Position numbers and translations under genes: made by a program
Notes under the pieces: model-generated
Told to the model about the DNA's origin: nothing
Seen by the model: only the letters and a program-made list of their open reading frames with translations
Database searches by the model: none
In this document: in pieces, positions 36,087 to 45,768 of the stretch
How positions within the stretch are numbered: the first letter of the stretch is position 1
Layout: every line of letters starts with the position of its first letter
Assembly (NCBI GenBank): GCA_022844225.1
Contig: JALHMC010000001.1
Location: 186,001-250,000, forward strand
Direction: 5' to 3'
Length of the DNA stretch: 64,000 bases
Source: Hyphomicrobiaceae bacterium
Lineage (GTDB): Bacteria; Pseudomonadota; Alphaproteobacteria; Rhizobiales; Hyphomicrobiaceae

Positions 36087-37085
36087 TCATGTCTTCTTCG
36101 GCGGGACCTGTACGATCTCCATCGGTGCCGCATGGTAGCGGAAGCCGTCGCCATGCTTCGATAGGTGCCCGTAGCCCGGCCACGGGAAGTGGTAGGCGAT
36201 GACTGGGATCTTCTGCGTCGCAAACATGTCGAGGTACTTCACTCGCGTTTGAGCGGACTGCTTCGGATCGGTGTCGTAGGCGAACTCGAGCCGCGGCCGC
36301 TCGACCAGCAGCACCTGGTGGTGTGTCAGATCACCGATGAAGCAAAGTTGCTTGCCCTCGCTCGACAGCATGAAAACCATGTGCCCCACAGTATGTCCCG
36401 GCGCCGCCATCGCCGTGATGCCGGGCAGGAACTCCTCGCCATCCTTGATGAATTTGATACGGTCGCGGTACGGCAACAGGTTCTTGCGTGCGTGAACGAC
36501 GAAGTCCTTGAGCTTTTTCGGGTCCTTGTCGTCGGTCCAGAAGTCGAAGTCGGCTTGGCTCATGTAGACTTGCGCGTTCGGGAAAAGCCTCTTTCCCTTT
36601 GCGTCGACCATGCCCCCGATGTGGTCGATGTGCCCGTGCGTGATGACGATCGAATCGATTTGGCCGGGGCGAATACCGGCTTCCCGAAGGCTCGTCATGA
36701 GCCGCCCGGTCGTCGGACCGAACATCTTCTGCGTGCCCATGCCAGTATCGAACAGGACGAGGTTCTTACCCGTGTTGACGACCGGCGAGTTCTGCTCGAG
36801 CACGACGTTGCTGGCAGACAGATAATTGTCGGTCAGCAACTTGCCGATCTCGTCCTTACTGGCGCCGAGGAACGCGCCACCAGGGTCGCCAAGCGGCAGC
36901 GGGCCGTCCGACACCATCGTGACCTGCATGGTGCCGTGCTTGAATCGATACCAATAGGGAACCTGCGATTTGAGCGCAGGTGCCTTCGCCATGGCACCTG
37001 ATGCGCCGAGACCAGTCGCAGCCGCGGTTGCGAACGCGCCAGCGCCGAACAGCGCTGCTCGGCGGCTCAACAAGAATTCCGACAT
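36087..37085 (-). CDS. Tat-exported MBL-fold metallohydrolase
   Basis: The 332-residue protein begins MSEFLLSRRAALFGAGAFATAAATG, a twin-arginine-type signal, so it is probably folded with zinc in the cytosol and sent to the periplasm. The MBL zinc motif THGHIDHIGG is near residue 155. Further ligands lie in APGHTVGHMVF, FIGDLTHHQ and AYHFPWPGYGH. GGAGGA, 5 bases before the ATG at 37085, is a strong site; the track start at 37109 is not needed. It is the third gene of a probable operon with a flavin reductase and LLM-3. A periplasmic hydrolase may act on the incoming compound or on an oxidised product; the direction is unknown. Confidence 0.87.
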   Translation of the reverse strand: MSEFLLSRRAALFGAGAFATAAATGLGASGAMAKAPALKSQVPYWYRFKHGTMQVTMVSDGPLPLGDPGGAFLGASKDEIGKLLTDNYLSASNVVLEQNSPVVNTGKNLVLFDTGMGTQKMFGPTTGRLMTSLREAGIRPGQIDSIVITHGHIDHIGGMVDAKGKRLFPNAQVYMSQADFDFWTDDKDPKKLKDFVVHARKNLLPYRDRIKFIKDGEEFLPGITAMAAPGHTVGHMVFMLSSEGKQLCFIGDLTHHQVLLVERPRLEFAYDTDPKQSAQTRVKYLDMFATQKIPVIAYHFPWPGYGHLSKHGDGFRYHAAPMEIVQVPPKKT

Positions 37086-37212
37086 CGTTATCCTCCATGA
37101 GACGAGCACGTTCGTTCAGTTCGCGTGCCCCGGCAGGTGAAGACTATGCCGCAACTCGCCCGCGCAGCAACACTCCAGGCGAACGAAGGCCTTCGAGGGG
37201 GCCGAAGCCGCG

Positions 37213-37695
37213 TCAGCGCCCCTTCACATCCCAGAAGTCGCCGCGGAAGTAGAGAAGCGGCTGGACGTCCTCGCGGAATCGACCGTCGCGAACCCGGCCG
37301 ATGAAGATCGAATGCGTCTGAAACTCGTGCTCGTCCACGAGTTCGCAATCGAGCGTCGCCAGGGACCCTTTCAAGGTCGGTGCGCCCGTCGCGAGCGCCT
37401 CCCAGGCGTCGGCGTCGAACCTCGCTTCACCCTCCACGATCTTGGTCGAGAACCGCTTGGCCAAGTCGAAGTGCTCCTGCGCCAGGATGTTGACCCCGAA
37501 GCACTTGGCGGCACGAATCGGCGCGTGGGCACTGGCGTTCCGGTTGACGCAGATCAGAACCGTCGGCGGCGAATCGGTGAGCGAGCACATGGCCGTCGCT
37601 GTGAGGCCCGTGCGACTGCCCGGACTTCCCACGGTAATAATCGTGACCGCGCCCGCCTGGTGGCGCATGAGGTTCTTGAACTTGGCGCTGTCCAT
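37213..37695 (-). CDS. flavin reductase (NtaB/HpaC type)
   Basis: The 160-residue flavin reductase domain protein probably supplies reduced FMN to the adjacent LLM-3 monooxygenase using NAD(P)H. Family features are HQAGAVTIITVGSPGSRTGLTATAMCSLTDSPPTVLICVN (read in pieces), GVNILAQEHFDLAKRF and the C-terminal EDVQPLLYFRGDFWDV. The track ORF starts at 37776; GGGAG before the ATG at 37695 fits a normal-length protein. It lies between LLM-3 (146 bases upstream) and the Tat-exported MBL hydrolase (127 bases downstream). It is the only flavin reductase visible near the four LLM genes and could serve them all. Confidence 0.9.
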   Translation of the reverse strand: MDSAKFKNLMRHQAGAVTIITVGSPGSRTGLTATAMCSLTDSPPTVLICVNRNASAHAPIRAAKCFGVNILAQEHFDLAKRFSTKIVEGEARFDADAWEALATGAPTLKGSLATLDCELVDEHEFQTHSIFIGRVRDGRFREDVQPLLYFRGDFWDVKGR

Positions 37696-37841
37696 CGTCG
37701 TGCTCCCGAGGCGCGGTATGGGTATCCGGCTCCAGCCTGACGGCGCAGGCAGAGCCTTGAACATGCTGGCAGACATCGCATCGTGACAGCAGCATCAGGC
37801 TAAAGCCAGACACCGGTCCGCCGCAATGCTCCTCGCGAGGA

Positions 37842-39200
37842 TCAGGCTTTCTTCCAGTCCCCGATTTGCGCTTTGGGCAGCCCGAGGTTGTCGCGAAGTG
37901 TGGGACCCTTGTAGTCCTTTTGATGAAGCCCGCGACGCTGAAGCTCCGGCACCACGAGGCGCACGAAATCCTCATAGGCACCCGGAATGTGAGTTGCAGC
38001 CACCACAAACCCATCACAGCAGGTGCCGAACCACTCCTCGAGGCCGTCGGCTATCTCCTTCGGTGTACCGACGAAACGCGGGAATTCGCGCACGGTGCCG
38101 CGGCTCGAGAATTGGACGAAATCGCGGATTGTCGGGTTCTTCTTGCCGGAGAGCGTCGTGACGCGGTCGATGATGGCGCGCAGGCCGCTGACGCCCGCAA
38201 GTTCTTCGTCGCTGAAGCTCGAATCCATGGGCTTCGAGTAGAAGTCGAAGTTCAGGGCCTCGGATAGCAATGCCAAGCCGTCGACAGGCTTCGCCAGCTG
38301 ATCGATCAGCGCCATCTTATCATCGGCCATGGCTTTGGACTCGCCCGGCACGACGTAAACGGCCGGCGCCACGGCCACGCTGGCGGGATCGCGTCCCTCT
38401 TTGGCGACCATCGCCTTGAAGTTGTCGTAGGTCCGCTTGCCGATCTCGAGGTTCGGCAGCACCCAGAAGACCAGCTCGCCCCAGCGCGCCGAAAAGGCCT
38501 GGCCGCGCCCGGATTGGCCGGCCTGAATGACAACCGGGCGTCCCTGCGCCGAGCGTGGCACCGTGAACGGGCCCTTGGAGCTATACCACTTTCCCTTGTG
38601 CTCGAGCCGGTGGACTTTATCGGGGTGAGCAAAGAGTCCCTCCTCCTTGTCGACCACGAGGGCGTCGTCCTCCCAAGTGTCCCAATGGCCGAGCACGACC
38701 TCCATGAACTCGTCGGCCATGTCGTACCGGAGGTCATGCTCCACATGGGACACTTGGCCCATATTGTGCGCCTCGCTATCGTTCAGCGAGGTGACGACGT
38801 TCCAGGCGGCACGGCCGGCCGTCATCAGATCGAGTGTCGCCATCACGCGAGCGACGTGGAACGGCTGATAGTAGGTCGTCGAGTAGGTTGACCCGAGGCC
38901 AAGATTTTTGGTCGCCATGCCCATGCAGGCAAGAATCGTGACGGGGTCCATCTTGACGACACGCGCTCCGTTGCGGACGGCCTCGCGATGGTCGTTGCCG
39001 AGAATGTCCGGCATGGCCAGACGGTCGTCGAAGAAGCACAGGTGGAACTTGCCGTATTCCAACGTCTGCGCGATCCGCTGGTAATACTGCGGCCCCAGGA
39101 AGTCGGTCGCGGAATTAGGGTGGCGCCAAGAGCCGATGTAGTTCGAGCAGTTCTGGGCCTGCATGAACCCGACCAGGGTCATCTCGCGCTTACGGGCCAT
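37842..39200 (-). CDS. luciferase-like FMN-dependent monooxygenase, NtaA/SnaA/DszA family (LLM-3)
   Basis: The 452-residue monooxygenase component has FMQAQNCSNYIGSWRHPNS, LEYGKFHLCFFDDRLAMPD, ATLDLMTAGRAAWNVVTSLN, YDMADEFMEVVLGHWDTW and VVIQAGQSGRGQAFSARWGE. It is the clear paralogue of LLM-2. GAGGACGACGACG precedes the ATG. As first gene of the LLM/reductase/MBL set it forms a complete two-component oxygenase: reductase delivers FMNH2, LLM oxidises the substrate. The substrate class (aromatic, sulfur or chelator) cannot be decided. Confidence 0.92.
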   Translation of the reverse strand: MARKREMTLVGFMQAQNCSNYIGSWRHPNSATDFLGPQYYQRIAQTLEYGKFHLCFFDDRLAMPDILGNDHREAVRNGARVVKMDPVTILACMGMATKNLGLGSTYSTTYYQPFHVARVMATLDLMTAGRAAWNVVTSLNDSEAHNMGQVSHVEHDLRYDMADEFMEVVLGHWDTWEDDALVVDKEEGLFAHPDKVHRLEHKGKWYSSKGPFTVPRSAQGRPVVIQAGQSGRGQAFSARWGELVFWVLPNLEIGKRTYDNFKAMVAKEGRDPASVAVAPAVYVVPGESKAMADDKMALIDQLAKPVDGLALLSEALNFDFYSKPMDSSFSDEELAGVSGLRAIIDRVTTLSGKKNPTIRDFVQFSSRGTVREFPRFVGTPKEIADGLEEWFGTCCDGFVVAATHIPGAYEDFVRLVVPELQRRGLHQKDYKGPTLRDNLGLPKAQIGDWKKA

Positions 39201-39487
39201 CGTCGTCGTCCTCTCAGAAGCCTGGGCAGTGTGTCGCTATGTCCGGACAAGGGCGATAGCGGCTTTTACGCGGCGCGTCATGCGGTTCTATCGGCCTGCG
39301 CCGAAAAGCGGCGGGTCGGGAGACCTTAGACTTGATCCGCATCAAACTCTAACGCCACGCGCCGGCCTTGCCAGCGCCGCGGAATGACGGCAAGGGAGTG
39401 GTCCCGGCCCGACTTGGGACCCGATTGCCTCTTCCGGCAACCGAGGCCCTGTCGGCATCTGCACTCAAGCTGGCGGCCCAGAACCTC

Positions 39488-41716
39488 ATGCCCTCGTCCA
39501 ATGAACTGCTGATCGAGCTCTTCTCTGAAGAGATCCCGGCGCGCATGCAAAGCAAGGCCGCCGAGGATCTCCGGCGTCTCGTGGTCGACGGTTTGAAGGG
39601 TCGAGGCTTGTCCGTTGGAGCGGCCATCGCGTTTGCGACGCCGCGGCGCCTCGCACTGGTGGTGCAGGGCGTGCCGCCGATGTCACCGGCTATCTCGGAC
39701 GAGAGAAAGGGTCCGCGCGTCGGCGCCCCCGATGCTGCGATCCAGGGGTTCCTCAAAAGCGCAGGCCTCGCCTCGATCGAGCAGGCCCGGGTCGTCGAGG
39801 ACGGCAAGAAGGGCAGCTACTACCTCGCGAAGATCGAGAAGCCCGGTCAGCCGGCAACGGTGCTCATCGGTGACGTCCTGACGGAGACGCTCGAGAAATT
39901 CCCTTGGCCGAAGTCGCAGAGGTGGGGCGCTGGATCGTTCCAGTGGGTTCGCCCCTTGCATTCGATCATCTGCCTTTATGCCGGCAAGGTGGTTCCGATC
40001 GAGGTCGGCGGTGTCACGGCATCGAACGTGACGCGAGGCCACCGCTTCCATGGCAACGAGCCGTTCCTGGTTGAGAGCTTCGAGGACTACGGCACGAAGT
40101 TGAAGGCGGCCAAGGTATTGCTGCCGTCGTCCGAACGCGCCGAAATGATCCGCGAGCAGGCGCTGGCGCTGGCGAAGAAGGCCGGACTCCAGCTGGTCCA
40201 GGACGAGGCACTGCTCGCCGAGAACGCCGGGCTTGCCGAATGGCCCCTCGTGCTGATGGGCACTTTCGATGAAGACTTCCTCGCCGTGCCGGGCGAATGC
40301 CTGACGACCTCGATGAAAAGCCACCAGAAGTGCTTCTCGCTGACCGACCCGGCGACCGGGAAGCTCGCCAACAAGTTCCTGATGGTCTCGAACCTCATTC
40401 CGGTCGACGGCGGGCACGAGGTGATCGCCGGCAACGAGCGGGTCATCCGGGCCAGGCTTTCGGATGCGCGTTTCTTCTGGGAGCAGGATCTCAAGCGCCA
40501 CCTCGAGCCGATGCACTTCGAGCTGAAGGGCATCACCTTCCACGAGAAGCTCGGCACGCAGTGGGATCGCATGGAGCGGATCACGGAGCTGGCGCGGCAG
40601 ATCGCGGGCAGCGTCGATGCGGAGCCGGAGCTGGCGGGGCGCGCGGCGCAGCTGTGCAAGGCGGATCTCGTCTCGGGCATGGTCGGCGAGTTCCCCGAGT
40701 TGCAGGGCCTGATGGGCCGCTACTACGCCGAGGCCGAGCACATGAACCCCAAGATCGCCGCGGCGATCGAGGAGCACTATAAGCCGCGCGGCCAAAGCGA
40801 CACCGTGCCGACGGCACCGGTCTCGATTGCGGTGGCGCTGGCCGACAAGCTCGACACGCTGGTGGGGTTCTGGGCGATCGGCGAAAAGCCGACCGGGAGC
40901 GGCGATCCGTATCAGCTCAGGCGGGCAGCGTTGGGCGTGATCCGGATCGTGCTGGAGAATGATTTGCGGGTTTCCCTTCGCAAAGTGCTCTTCAGACCAA
41001 TTCTCGACGCTCATGTGCGGTTGATGGCAGCCCGCGTGAGCGAGAAGTTGCCGAGCCTCGATGAAGTTATTCAAGACAAGTATAGCTCATTGGACGACGT
41101 GAACTGGAAGGAGGTTTACTCCGAGCGCCTGACAAGAGCAGGTGCGAGCAAGGAGGCTGAGCAGCTTCCAAAGAACGTGGACGCGACCTATGGTGACCTC
41201 CTCTCCTTCTTCGCCGACCGGCTTAAGGTCCATCTCCGCGAAAAGGGTGCCCGGCACGACCTGATCGATGCCGTGTTTGCCCTTGGCGGGCAGGATGATC
41301 TCGCGCTCATCGTGCGTCGTGTCGAGGCGCTGGACGACTTCCTCAAGACGGACGACGGGGCCAACCTGCTGGCCGGTGTCAAGCGGGCCGCCAACATCCT
41401 CGCCATCGAGGAGAAGAAGGACAAAACCACCTACGCCGACGCCTACGACATCAAGCTCCTCGTCGAGAAGGAGGAAGCCGCCCTCGCCGCGGCGATCGAA
41501 CAGGCCAAGCAGGACACCGTCGCCGCGCTCAACGTCGAGAACTTTACCGGCGCCATGAACGCGCTCGCCGACCTCAGGTCACCCGTCGATGCCTTTTTCG
41601 AGAAGGTGACGGTCAACGCCCCCGATACGGCGCTGCGCGCGAACCGGCTGAAGCTGCTGTCGGAGATCCGCGCAGCGACCCTCAACGTCGCCGATTTCTC
41701 TAAGATCTCGGGGTGA
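39488..41716 (+). CDS. glyS: glycyl-tRNA synthetase beta subunit
   Basis: GlyS is the tRNA-binding beta subunit of the bacterial alpha2-beta2 glycyl-tRNA synthetase. The 742-residue protein starts SSNELLIELFSEEIPARM, typical of the family. It contains MKSHQKCFSLTDP, LIPVDGGHEVIAGNERVIRARLSDARFFWEQDL and VALADKLDTLVGFW, all hallmarks of GlyS. The C-terminus has a helical tRNA-arm-binding-type domain. The track start at 39368 adds 40 residues of low quality; the ATG at 39488 begins the domain directly. The partner glyQ, normally immediately upstream, is not in the window; LLM-3 lies there on the opposite strand. Confidence 0.95.
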   Translation: MPSSNELLIELFSEEIPARMQSKAAEDLRRLVVDGLKGRGLSVGAAIAFATPRRLALVVQGVPPMSPAISDERKGPRVGAPDAAIQGFLKSAGLASIEQARVVEDGKKGSYYLAKIEKPGQPATVLIGDVLTETLEKFPWPKSQRWGAGSFQWVRPLHSIICLYAGKVVPIEVGGVTASNVTRGHRFHGNEPFLVESFEDYGTKLKAAKVLLPSSERAEMIREQALALAKKAGLQLVQDEALLAENAGLAEWPLVLMGTFDEDFLAVPGECLTTSMKSHQKCFSLTDPATGKLANKFLMVSNLIPVDGGHEVIAGNERVIRARLSDARFFWEQDLKRHLEPMHFELKGITFHEKLGTQWDRMERITELARQIAGSVDAEPELAGRAAQLCKADLVSGMVGEFPELQGLMGRYYAEAEHMNPKIAAAIEEHYKPRGQSDTVPTAPVSIAVALADKLDTLVGFWAIGEKPTGSGDPYQLRRAALGVIRIVLENDLRVSLRKVLFRPILDAHVRLMAARVSEKLPSLDEVIQDKYSSLDDVNWKEVYSERLTRAGASKEAEQLPKNVDATYGDLLSFFADRLKVHLREKGARHDLIDAVFALGGQDDLALIVRRVEALDDFLKTDDGANLLAGVKRAANILAIEEKKDKTTYADAYDIKLLVEKEEAALAAAIEQAKQDTVAALNVENFTGAMNALADLRSPVDAFFEKVTVNAPDTALRANRLKLLSEIRAATLNVADFSKISG

Positions 41717-42042
41717 AGGCGGGCAGCCTTGAAGGGGGCTGCGTCGTGCTAACCCGCTGCCCCACGCGTTAAGCCTCCCCTTCACTGCCCCCTCCCCGCA
41801 AAGGGGCAGGGGGACGCAAGAGCCGATAGGACTGGACGACCATGGCTCTCGCCTTTGGCGAGGGCTGCTGCCCATGGACAGGCCCACGGCAGTCGTCGGC
41901 AGAGCTAACTGGGGCTGATGGCAGGGCTAACTGGGGGGTAACCATTTTCTGCGCCTAGTGGAGGCCGGGTGGCGAGGTGCGCGCGCGTTTTCGCAGCTGC
42001 ACTTGCTCGTCGTTGTCGCGAGTGAGCGTAGAGGAGTTCCGC
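41717..42042. other. intergenic region with short repeats downstream of glyS
   Basis: This 326-base gap holds a C/G-run inverted repeat (listed separately) and two copies of GGGCTAACTGGGG-like sequence at about 41905-41940. I see no gene. The upstream GAGGAG of the next gene lies at its right end. Confidence 0.5.
41785..41809. repeat. C/G-rich inverted repeat, REP-like
   Basis: CTGCCCC pairs with GGGGCAG around CTCCCCGCAAA. The context CCTCCCC...GGGGGA resembles the short palindromic intergenic elements common in alphaproteobacterial genomes; copy number cannot be judged from one window. Confidence 0.45.
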
Positions 42043-44319
42043 ATGTCAAATGCCACCAAGAGCCTCACTGCGGGCTGGCAATCGGACACGCTCATACGTC
42101 TCGTCGTCATCGCCTTCACGGCCGCGCTCTTCATGTCGGCGCTGCTGCTCTTCTCCGTGCAACCGATGTTCGCGCGGATGATCTTGCCGCATCTCGGCGG
42201 ATCGCCCTCGGTGTGGGCCGTGTCGCTGTGCTTCTTCCAGGCCGTCCTGCTGGGCGGTTACACTTATGCCCATTTGCTAGAGCGCATCGGTGATCGCCGC
42301 CTGGCCCTCGGTGTGCATCTGGTACTGCTGACGTCGGCCGCGCTCGCACTACCCTTCGCCGTGCCAGCCGATACCGACGTCTCGGGCGGCAACCTCTATC
42401 TGTCGGTCGTCGGCATCCTGGCCGTCGGGGTCGGATTACCGTTCTTCGCGATCTCCGCCAACGCGCCCTTGCTGCAGTCGTGGTTCGCCCGGTCCGGCCA
42501 TCCGCGCGCAGCCGACCCCTATTTCCTCTATGGCGCCTCGAACATCGGCTCATTGGCGGCGTTGCTCGCCTATCCCGTCGTCGTCGAGCCAAGCCTTGGC
42601 CTCGGCTCGCAAGCCGTGATGTGGGCCGGTGGCTTCGTCGTCCTGATGGCCCTTATCGGCGTCAGCGGCATGCTGGGGCTTGCCCTGAAGCCTCACCAGG
42701 ACGCCGCTATCTCGAACGAAGCTCGCCCCCTGCAGCCGACCAGCTGGGCGCAGCGTGGCACGTGGATAGGTCTCGCCTTCGTGCCGTCGGGGCTGCTGGT
42801 CGCCTTCACCAGCTACCTGACGACCGACATCGCCTCGGCGCCGTTCCTGTGGGTGCTGCCACTGGCGCTGTTCCTGTCGACGTTCATCTTCGTCTTCAAA
42901 GACACGCCGCCGATCCCACACGCCGCGTTCCTAGCCGTGCAGACCGTGGCCGTCGTCGGCGCGCTTGCCGGCCTCGCCGCATCGTCGGGCGGCGGCTGGG
43001 TGCTCGGGGTCACGATGGGCTTCCTCGCCTTCTTCGTCACCTCGATGGTGTGCCACCGCGAGCTTTATCTCGCCCGACCCGACCGTGCGCATCTCACCGA
43101 GTTCTATATGTGGATGTCGCTCGGCGGTGTGCTCGGCGGCGTGTTCGCCGCGATCATCGCGCCGCAGATCTTCAGCTCGATCCACGAATTCCCGCTACTG
43201 ATCATCCTCGGATTGGCCGCGAGGCCGGGTGTGCGCGAGGCACTCAGCGACAGCAAGGAGCGCGCGGATGCGCTCCGCTTACCGCTCCTGCTGCTCGCGG
43301 CAATCGCGATCACGGCCATCGTGCTGCGCAGCATGACACTCTCCGAGTTGGCGCTCCGCTTTGCCTATCTGCCGGTCATCGCCATCCTCGGGGTTCTGAT
43401 GGTCGCCTCGACCTTGCGGCCCCTTCGACTGGTCGCTCTGGCCGGCGTCGCGGGACTGAGCATCATCCTGCTGCCATCCACATTCAGCCGCGGCATCACC
43501 GAGCGCGGCTTCTTTGGTGTCCTCCGGGTCGTGACATCCGCCGATGGCAGCACGCGTGCGCTGATGCATGGCACCACACTGCATGGCGGCGAGCGACTGA
43601 AGGACAAGGCGGGCAATCCCGTCGCCCATCCGACGCCGGCCGCCTACTACCATCACGAAGGTCCTCTCACGCGCGCCATCGAGACGGCCCGCGAGCTCCA
43701 CGGTGCAACGGGGCGCCCCTTCGCGGCCGGCATCGTCGGCCTGGGAGCCGGCGCCATGGCCTGCCATTCCAAGCCGGGCGAATTCTGGCGCTTCTATGAG
43801 ATCGATCCGGTTGTGGTGCGGATCGCATTGAACCCCGAGATGTTCACGTACCTCGCCAAGTGCCGCCCGGGCGCCGACATCATTCTCGGCGATGCCCGTC
43901 TGACGGTTTCGCGCGAGCCTAAGGGTACGTTCGACTATCTCGCCATTGACGCCTTCTCGTCGGACGCCGTGCCCGTGCATCTGATCACGCGTGAGGCGAT
44001 CGCCATGTACCTGGACCGGCTGACCCCGTCAGGCATTCTTGCGATGCACGTCTCGAACCGTCACATGAACCTCGAGGAGGTCGCCTCGGTTACGGCTCGA
44101 TCGGTGCCGGGCGCGCATGTCGCGGTCGTGGCCCATGCGCCGCCGAGGGACAGCGACGCGACGCCGAGCCGCGTCGTGCTCGTCGCGCGCTCCGAAGCTG
44201 CCATGGCGCGCGTCCTCGCTTGGCACGACGCGAGGCCCGCCCCTTCGAGCGAGGTTGCGCCCTGGACCGACGATTACGCGAATGTGCTGGCCGCGATCTG
44301 GCGCAGGTACATGCACTGA
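42043..44319 (+). CDS. membrane-fused spermidine-synthase-like protein
   Basis: The 758-residue protein joins an MFS-like membrane half to a spermidine-synthase-like Rossmann domain. The membrane half (about residues 20-490) has at least 12 hydrophobic segments, starting ALFMSALLLFSVQPMFARMILPHLGGSPSVW (in pieces). The C-terminal domain has FAAGIVGLGAGAMACHS, FYEIDPVVVRIA, GDARLTVS and FDYLAIDAFSSDAVPVHLIT, the SAM-type nucleotide-binding and DAFSSD catalytic-region motifs. This fusion is widespread in bacteria, but its substrate is not established as far as I know. GAGGAG precedes the ATG at 42043. It converges with the amidohydrolase across 9 bases. Confidence 0.85.
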   Translation: MSNATKSLTAGWQSDTLIRLVVIAFTAALFMSALLLFSVQPMFARMILPHLGGSPSVWAVSLCFFQAVLLGGYTYAHLLERIGDRRLALGVHLVLLTSAALALPFAVPADTDVSGGNLYLSVVGILAVGVGLPFFAISANAPLLQSWFARSGHPRAADPYFLYGASNIGSLAALLAYPVVVEPSLGLGSQAVMWAGGFVVLMALIGVSGMLGLALKPHQDAAISNEARPLQPTSWAQRGTWIGLAFVPSGLLVAFTSYLTTDIASAPFLWVLPLALFLSTFIFVFKDTPPIPHAAFLAVQTVAVVGALAGLAASSGGGWVLGVTMGFLAFFVTSMVCHRELYLARPDRAHLTEFYMWMSLGGVLGGVFAAIIAPQIFSSIHEFPLLIILGLAARPGVREALSDSKERADALRLPLLLLAAIAITAIVLRSMTLSELALRFAYLPVIAILGVLMVASTLRPLRLVALAGVAGLSIILLPSTFSRGITERGFFGVLRVVTSADGSTRALMHGTTLHGGERLKDKAGNPVAHPTPAAYYHHEGPLTRAIETARELHGATGRPFAAGIVGLGAGAMACHSKPGEFWRFYEIDPVVVRIALNPEMFTYLAKCRPGADIILGDARLTVSREPKGTFDYLAIDAFSSDAVPVHLITREAIAMYLDRLTPSGILAMHVSNRHMNLEEVASVTARSVPGAHVAVVAHAPPRDSDATPSRVVLVARSEAAMARVLAWHDARPAPSSEVAPWTDDYANVLAAIWRRYMH

Positions 44320-44328
44320 CGCCCTGCG

Positions 44329-45504
44329 TCAGCCACTCTTCCGGGCCGGAAATGCGCCTTCCTTCGCCGAATGCCACCATTTGCCGGCAATGACGGTGCC
44401 CTCGGCAAAGATGCGCTTGGCGCCTGTCATATGCTCGCCAAGTACGTCTTCGTAGTCGAAGGCGCCGTCCTTGACGGAGAGGATGGTTGCATCTCCCGCC
44501 GATCCGGTCTTGAGCGATCCCAGCTCGGGGCGCTTCAAGGCCATCGCGGCATTGACGGTCGATTGCTTCACCACCTCGGCGAGCGGCATGCCCATGCACA
44601 GGAACTTGGACATGGTCGTCACCTGATCGTAGGCCGGACCGTCGATGCAAAGCTGGTGCACGTCGGACGAGATCGTATCCGGCATGAATCCCCCGGCCAA
44701 CATGGCACGCGCCGTCTTGAACGAGAACGAGCCCTTGCCGTGACCGATATCGAAGAGAACGCCGCGGGCGCGGGCCTCGCGGACGGCTTCCTTGACCTTT
44801 CCCTGCGCCGTGACCGGTGCATTCGGAAATGGGCGAAACGCATGTGTGAGCACGTCGCCCGGGCGCAGCATGCCGATCACCTCCTCGTAGGATGGCGGCG
44901 GGTGGTCGATGTGGCACATCAGCGGCATGCCGACCTCGTCGGCCACCTGCAGCGCGATGTTCAAGGGCGCCGTGCCCTGATCGCCCGAAGCATGCAGGCC
45001 AACGCGCACCTTGATGCCGACGATCACGTCCCGGTTGGCGTCGGCGACGGCGACGGCCTCGCGCGGCGCCATCAGCTCCATGTTCTTCGATTCGCCGATC
45101 ATGTGTGTCTTCGAGAAGGCGTAGATGCCAGCGAACGAGACGTGCAGGTAAGCGAGGATGCGCGCTTCGCTTCGCTCGATCACGTGCTTCTTGAAGCCGG
45201 CAAAATTGCCAGGCCCGGCGCTGCCGGTATCGACCGAGGTTGTAACGCCCGACAGTCGGCAAAACTCGTCCGCGTCGATGCCGAGTGAGGTGCCGCCCCA
45301 ATAGACGTGGGTATGGAGGTCGATCAGGCCGGGGGTAACGACGTGCCCCGTGACGTCGCGAACCTCGGTCGCGGGCCCGGCTTTGAGGTCCTTGCCGACG
45401 CCGGCCGACTTGCCGCCTGCGAATGCCACGTCCAGGATGCCGTCCACCCCCTGCGAGGGATCGATCACATGGCCGCCTTTGAGGATCAGGTCGTAAGTGG
45501 GCAT
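44329..45504 (-). CDS. amidohydrolase/deacetylase family metallohydrolase
   Basis: The 391-residue enzyme has the first metal motif DLHTHVYWG, the carboxylated-Lys region GIKVRVG, CHIDHPP, and TISSDVHQL with the metal Asp, as in EF0837/AHS-type amidohydrolases. It starts MPTYDLILKGGHVIDPSQ, the usual beta-sandwich entry of the superfamily. A GGAG lies 8 bases before the ATG. Homologues act on N-acyl amino sugars or amino acids; the substrate here is unknown. It is not in an obvious operon and converges with the spermidine-synthase-like gene. Confidence 0.85.
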   Translation of the reverse strand: MPTYDLILKGGHVIDPSQGVDGILDVAFAGGKSAGVGKDLKAGPATEVRDVTGHVVTPGLIDLHTHVYWGGTSLGIDADEFCRLSGVTTSVDTGSAGPGNFAGFKKHVIERSEARILAYLHVSFAGIYAFSKTHMIGESKNMELMAPREAVAVADANRDVIVGIKVRVGLHASGDQGTAPLNIALQVADEVGMPLMCHIDHPPPSYEEVIGMLRPGDVLTHAFRPFPNAPVTAQGKVKEAVREARARGVLFDIGHGKGSFSFKTARAMLAGGFMPDTISSDVHQLCIDGPAYDQVTTMSKFLCMGMPLAEVVKQSTVNAAMALKRPELGSLKTGSAGDATILSVKDGAFDYEDVLGEHMTGAKRIFAEGTVIAGKWWHSAKEGAFPARKSG

Positions 45505-45768
45505 TGGGGGGGCTCCGGTTTTGCTTTGCCCAAAGGTGCCATCGATGCGAACCCTAGGCGAGGGTGAAGATTAGGCGGGGGCGACCCTGAGGAGCCGGCC
45601 GCAGAGCAGCCGTCGAGATTTGGCGATGGTCGGGCCCGGATTACCCGGTTCGCAGGGGCCGGCGGCGCCCGGCACTGCCTCAACTTGACAGCGCGGCCCG
45701 CCACTCCGTATATCCGGCCACTCGGGCCGCCGGATGCGAAGTGGGCATCCGAAGGCCGTATCAAGAGT

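Noticed and set aside
39683-41074. 463-residue minus-strand ORF opposite glyS
   Set aside because: It is a shadow of the highly biased glyS codons; its His/Arg-rich translation has no family features.
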